From assembly GCA_937902305.1 (NCBI GenBank), contig CALDHV010000080.1, forward strand, positions 1 through 7,096: a DNA stretch of 7,096 nt, given 5' to 3'. A program made the translations under genes and the position numbers. Shown one piece after another: positions 5,784-7,096 of the stretch. Position 1 is the stretch's first letter. Each line of letters starts with the position of its first letter. The stretch is from an uncultured Clostridia bacterium (GTDB taxonomy: Bacteria > Bacillota > Clostridia > Oscillospirales > Acutalibacteraceae). The notes beneath the pieces are model-generated. The model searched no databases. It was not told the DNA's origin and saw only the letters and a program-made list of their open reading frames with translations.

Positions 5784-6595
5784 AAACACTGTCAAAGATC
5801 TATAATGCCATCATTTTCACGTTCCTGTACGCTCCGATCGTCGTGCTGATCGTCTATTCGTTCAACGACTCCAAAAACCGTGTCCGCTGGGACGGCTTCA
5901 CACTGGACTGGTACCGCGATCTGTTCGGTAATGAGCTGATTTTAGACTCGCTGTGGATCACGTTGGAGATCGCTTTTCTTGCCGCGCTGGTCGCAACGGT
6001 CATCGGCACGATGGCGGCGATGGGCATTTTCGGTATGCGCGGACGGATGCGGCGGCTTTTTATGTCAGTCAATAACATCCCGATGGTCAATCCCGAGATC
6101 GTCACCGGTATTTCGATGATGCTGATGTTTGTGGCGTTCCACCGCGCGACCGGCTTGCTGGAGCCGGGCTTCGGCACCTTACTGTTGTCGCATATCACCT
6201 TCTGCATCCCGTATGTGGTGTTGCAGGTCCTGCCGAAGCTGAGGCAGATGAACAAGCATATGTACGAGGCGGCGCTCGATCTCGGGTGTCATCCGTTCCC
6301 GGCGTTTTTCAAGGTGGTTTTGCCGGAGATCCTGCCGGGCGTCATCACCGGTGCGCTGATGGCATTCACGATGTCGCTGGATGATTTCGTCATCAGCTAT
6401 TTTAATTCCGGCTCAACGGCGCAAAACCTGTCGGTCACCATCTATTCGATGACCAAGAAGCCGGTCACCCCGGAGATCAACGCCTTGTCCTCGCTGATGT
6501 TCGGCACGGTGCTGATCCTGCTTATCATCGTCAATATCCGCCAGGTCAATGACGAAAAGCGGCAAAAGGCGAAGAAAAGGAGGGAGATGTATTGA
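5780..6595 (+). CDS. potC: Spermidine/putrescine ABC transporter permease PotC
   Basis: The 271-aa second permease subunit. It has an N-terminal membrane segment (about 9-28) with the family motif YAPIVVLIVYSFNDS, and about five further segments (60-84, 104-122, 132-155, 186-206, 237-253). The EAA loop is at 163-187 (EAALDLGCHPFPAFFKVVLPEILPG). MSLDDFVISYF (198-208) is a PotC hallmark. The C-terminus is strongly basic (KRQKAKKRRE), consistent with the cytoplasmic side. The start is a GTG at 5780 overlapping the potB stop as GTGA, with GGAGG at 5766-5770 and 9 nt spacing. No ATG nearby fits the family N-terminus better. It works with PotA, PotB and PotD. Confidence 0.94.
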   Translation: MKTLSKIYNAIIFTFLYAPIVVLIVYSFNDSKNRVRWDGFTLDWYRDLFGNELILDSLWITLEIAFLAALVATVIGTMAAMGIFGMRGRMRRLFMSVNNIPMVNPEIVTGISMMLMFVAFHRATGLLEPGFGTLLLSHITFCIPYVVLQVLPKLRQMNKHMYEAALDLGCHPFPAFFKVVLPEILPGVITGALMAFTMSLDDFVISYFNSGSTAQNLSVTIYSMTKKPVTPEINALSSLMFGTVLILLIIVNIRQVNDEKRQKAKKRREMY

Positions 6596-7096
6596 AAAAG
6601 ATCGCTCTTTTCACAGTTCTTTGCCTATGTCTTGCCCTGCTCGGCGGTTGTGCAGGCGGCGATGCCGAGCCGACGGTGACGCTCAATGTTTACAACTGGG
6701 GCGAATATATCGACGATGAAGTGCTGGATGTCAACGCCCTTTTCACCGAGGAGACCGGCATCGAGATCAACTACAAGACATACGAAAGCAACGAAACGAT
6801 GTACACCCTGCTGGAAAGCGGTGCGGCACAGTACGATGTTTGTATCCCATCCGATTATATGATCGGTAAGATGATCAGAAAAGGGATGCTTGCCAAGCTC
6901 AATTTCGACAACATCCCCAATTATTCAAACATTCTTGACGAGTACAAAGACCTTTATTTTGACCCGACGAATGAATATTCCGTTCCCTACAATGTCGGAA
7001 TGGTCGGACTTATCTATAACACAAAGCTTGTTGACGAGGTTCCCGACAGCTGGAGCATCATGTGGGATGAGAAATATTCGGGACAGATTCTCCAGT
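6592..7096 (+). CDS. potD: Spermidine/putrescine-binding lipoprotein PotD, 3' end outside window
   Basis: This is the first 168 codons of the extracellular substrate-binding protein that delivers polyamines to PotB/PotC. Residues 1-20 are a lipoprotein signal: KK, a hydrophobic run and a lipobox-like LGGC with Cys20 as the acylation site, so it is membrane-anchored as in other Gram-positives. PotD features follow: VYNWGEYID (33-41; aromatics W36 and Y39 align with polyamine-contacting positions in E. coli PotD), TYESNETMY (63-71, matching E. coli PotD as I recall it), YDVCIPSDYM (81-90) and YSVPYNVGMVGLIYN near the end. The start is a TTG at 6592 overlapping the potC stop as TTGA, with AGGAGGG at 6578-6584. 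The ATG at 6587 is in the potC frame and is excluded. Full-length PotD is about 350 aa, so roughly half is missing. Ligand preference between spermidine and putrescine cannot be told from this part. Confidence 0.92.
   Translation, partial: MKKIALFTVLCLCLALLGGCAGGDAEPTVTLNVYNWGEYIDDEVLDVNALFTEETGIEINYKTYESNETMYTLLESGAAQYDVCIPSDYMIGKMIRKGMLAKLNFDNIPNYSNILDEYKDLYFDPTNEYSVPYNVGMVGLIYNTKLVDEVPDSWSIMWDEKYSGQILQ

Noticed and set aside
1..7096. CRISPR array, tRNA, rRNA or insertion sequence
   Set aside because: No regularly spaced repeats, no tRNA cloverleaf or rRNA segments noticed, and no transposase or terminal inverted repeats.

Overview
The window looks like chromosomal DNA of a spore-forming Clostridia, plausibly an Oscillospiraceae/Ruminococcaceae-type gut Bacillota. 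The evidence is a SpoIID-type sporulation wall hydrolase fused to peptidoglycan-binding repeats, strong AGGAGG ribosome-binding sites before almost every gene, moderately GC-rich genes with AT-rich intergenic DNA, and a clostridial-type potABCD operon. The genus is inference only.

Left half (about 1-3447, minus strand). Four genes read leftward in tight succession. They are a 175-aa protein with a basic/acidic N-terminal helix, a Pro-rich linker and a carboxypeptidase-regulatory-like beta domain; a 463-aa SpoIID-like domain followed by three peptidoglycan-binding type 1 repeats; a 203-aa protein that begins as a two-repeat peptidoglycan-binding protein but switches abruptly into the last ~44 residues of a CHAP amidase; and an Mrr-family restriction endonuclease that has lost its N-terminal domain. 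A U-tract hairpin terminator at 7-30 closes the unit. The first three genes look like a cell-wall/spore-envelope set. The CHAP scrap and the beheaded Mrr gene look like a recombination or deletion scar (or an assembly join) at the end of that set.

Middle (3448-3825). This is an AT-rich divergent intergenic region. It holds a near-consensus SigA promoter (TTGACA, 17 nt, TATTAT) facing right, a perfect 16-nt palindrome around the predicted transcription start, and a leader of about 175 nt. The last part of that leader folds on paper into a three-way junction whose closing 10-bp stem contains the potA ribosome-binding site. I do not recognise it as a known riboswitch, and it is the best candidate here for something undescribed.

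Right half (3826-7096, plus strand). potA-potB-potC-potD encode a spermidine/putrescine ABC importer: ATPase, two permeases, and a lipoprotein substrate-binding protein cut by the window edge. Each downstream gene overlaps the previous stop by four bases (ATGA, GTGA, TTGA), so the operon is probably translationally coupled from the potA start, which is the one controlled by the structured leader.
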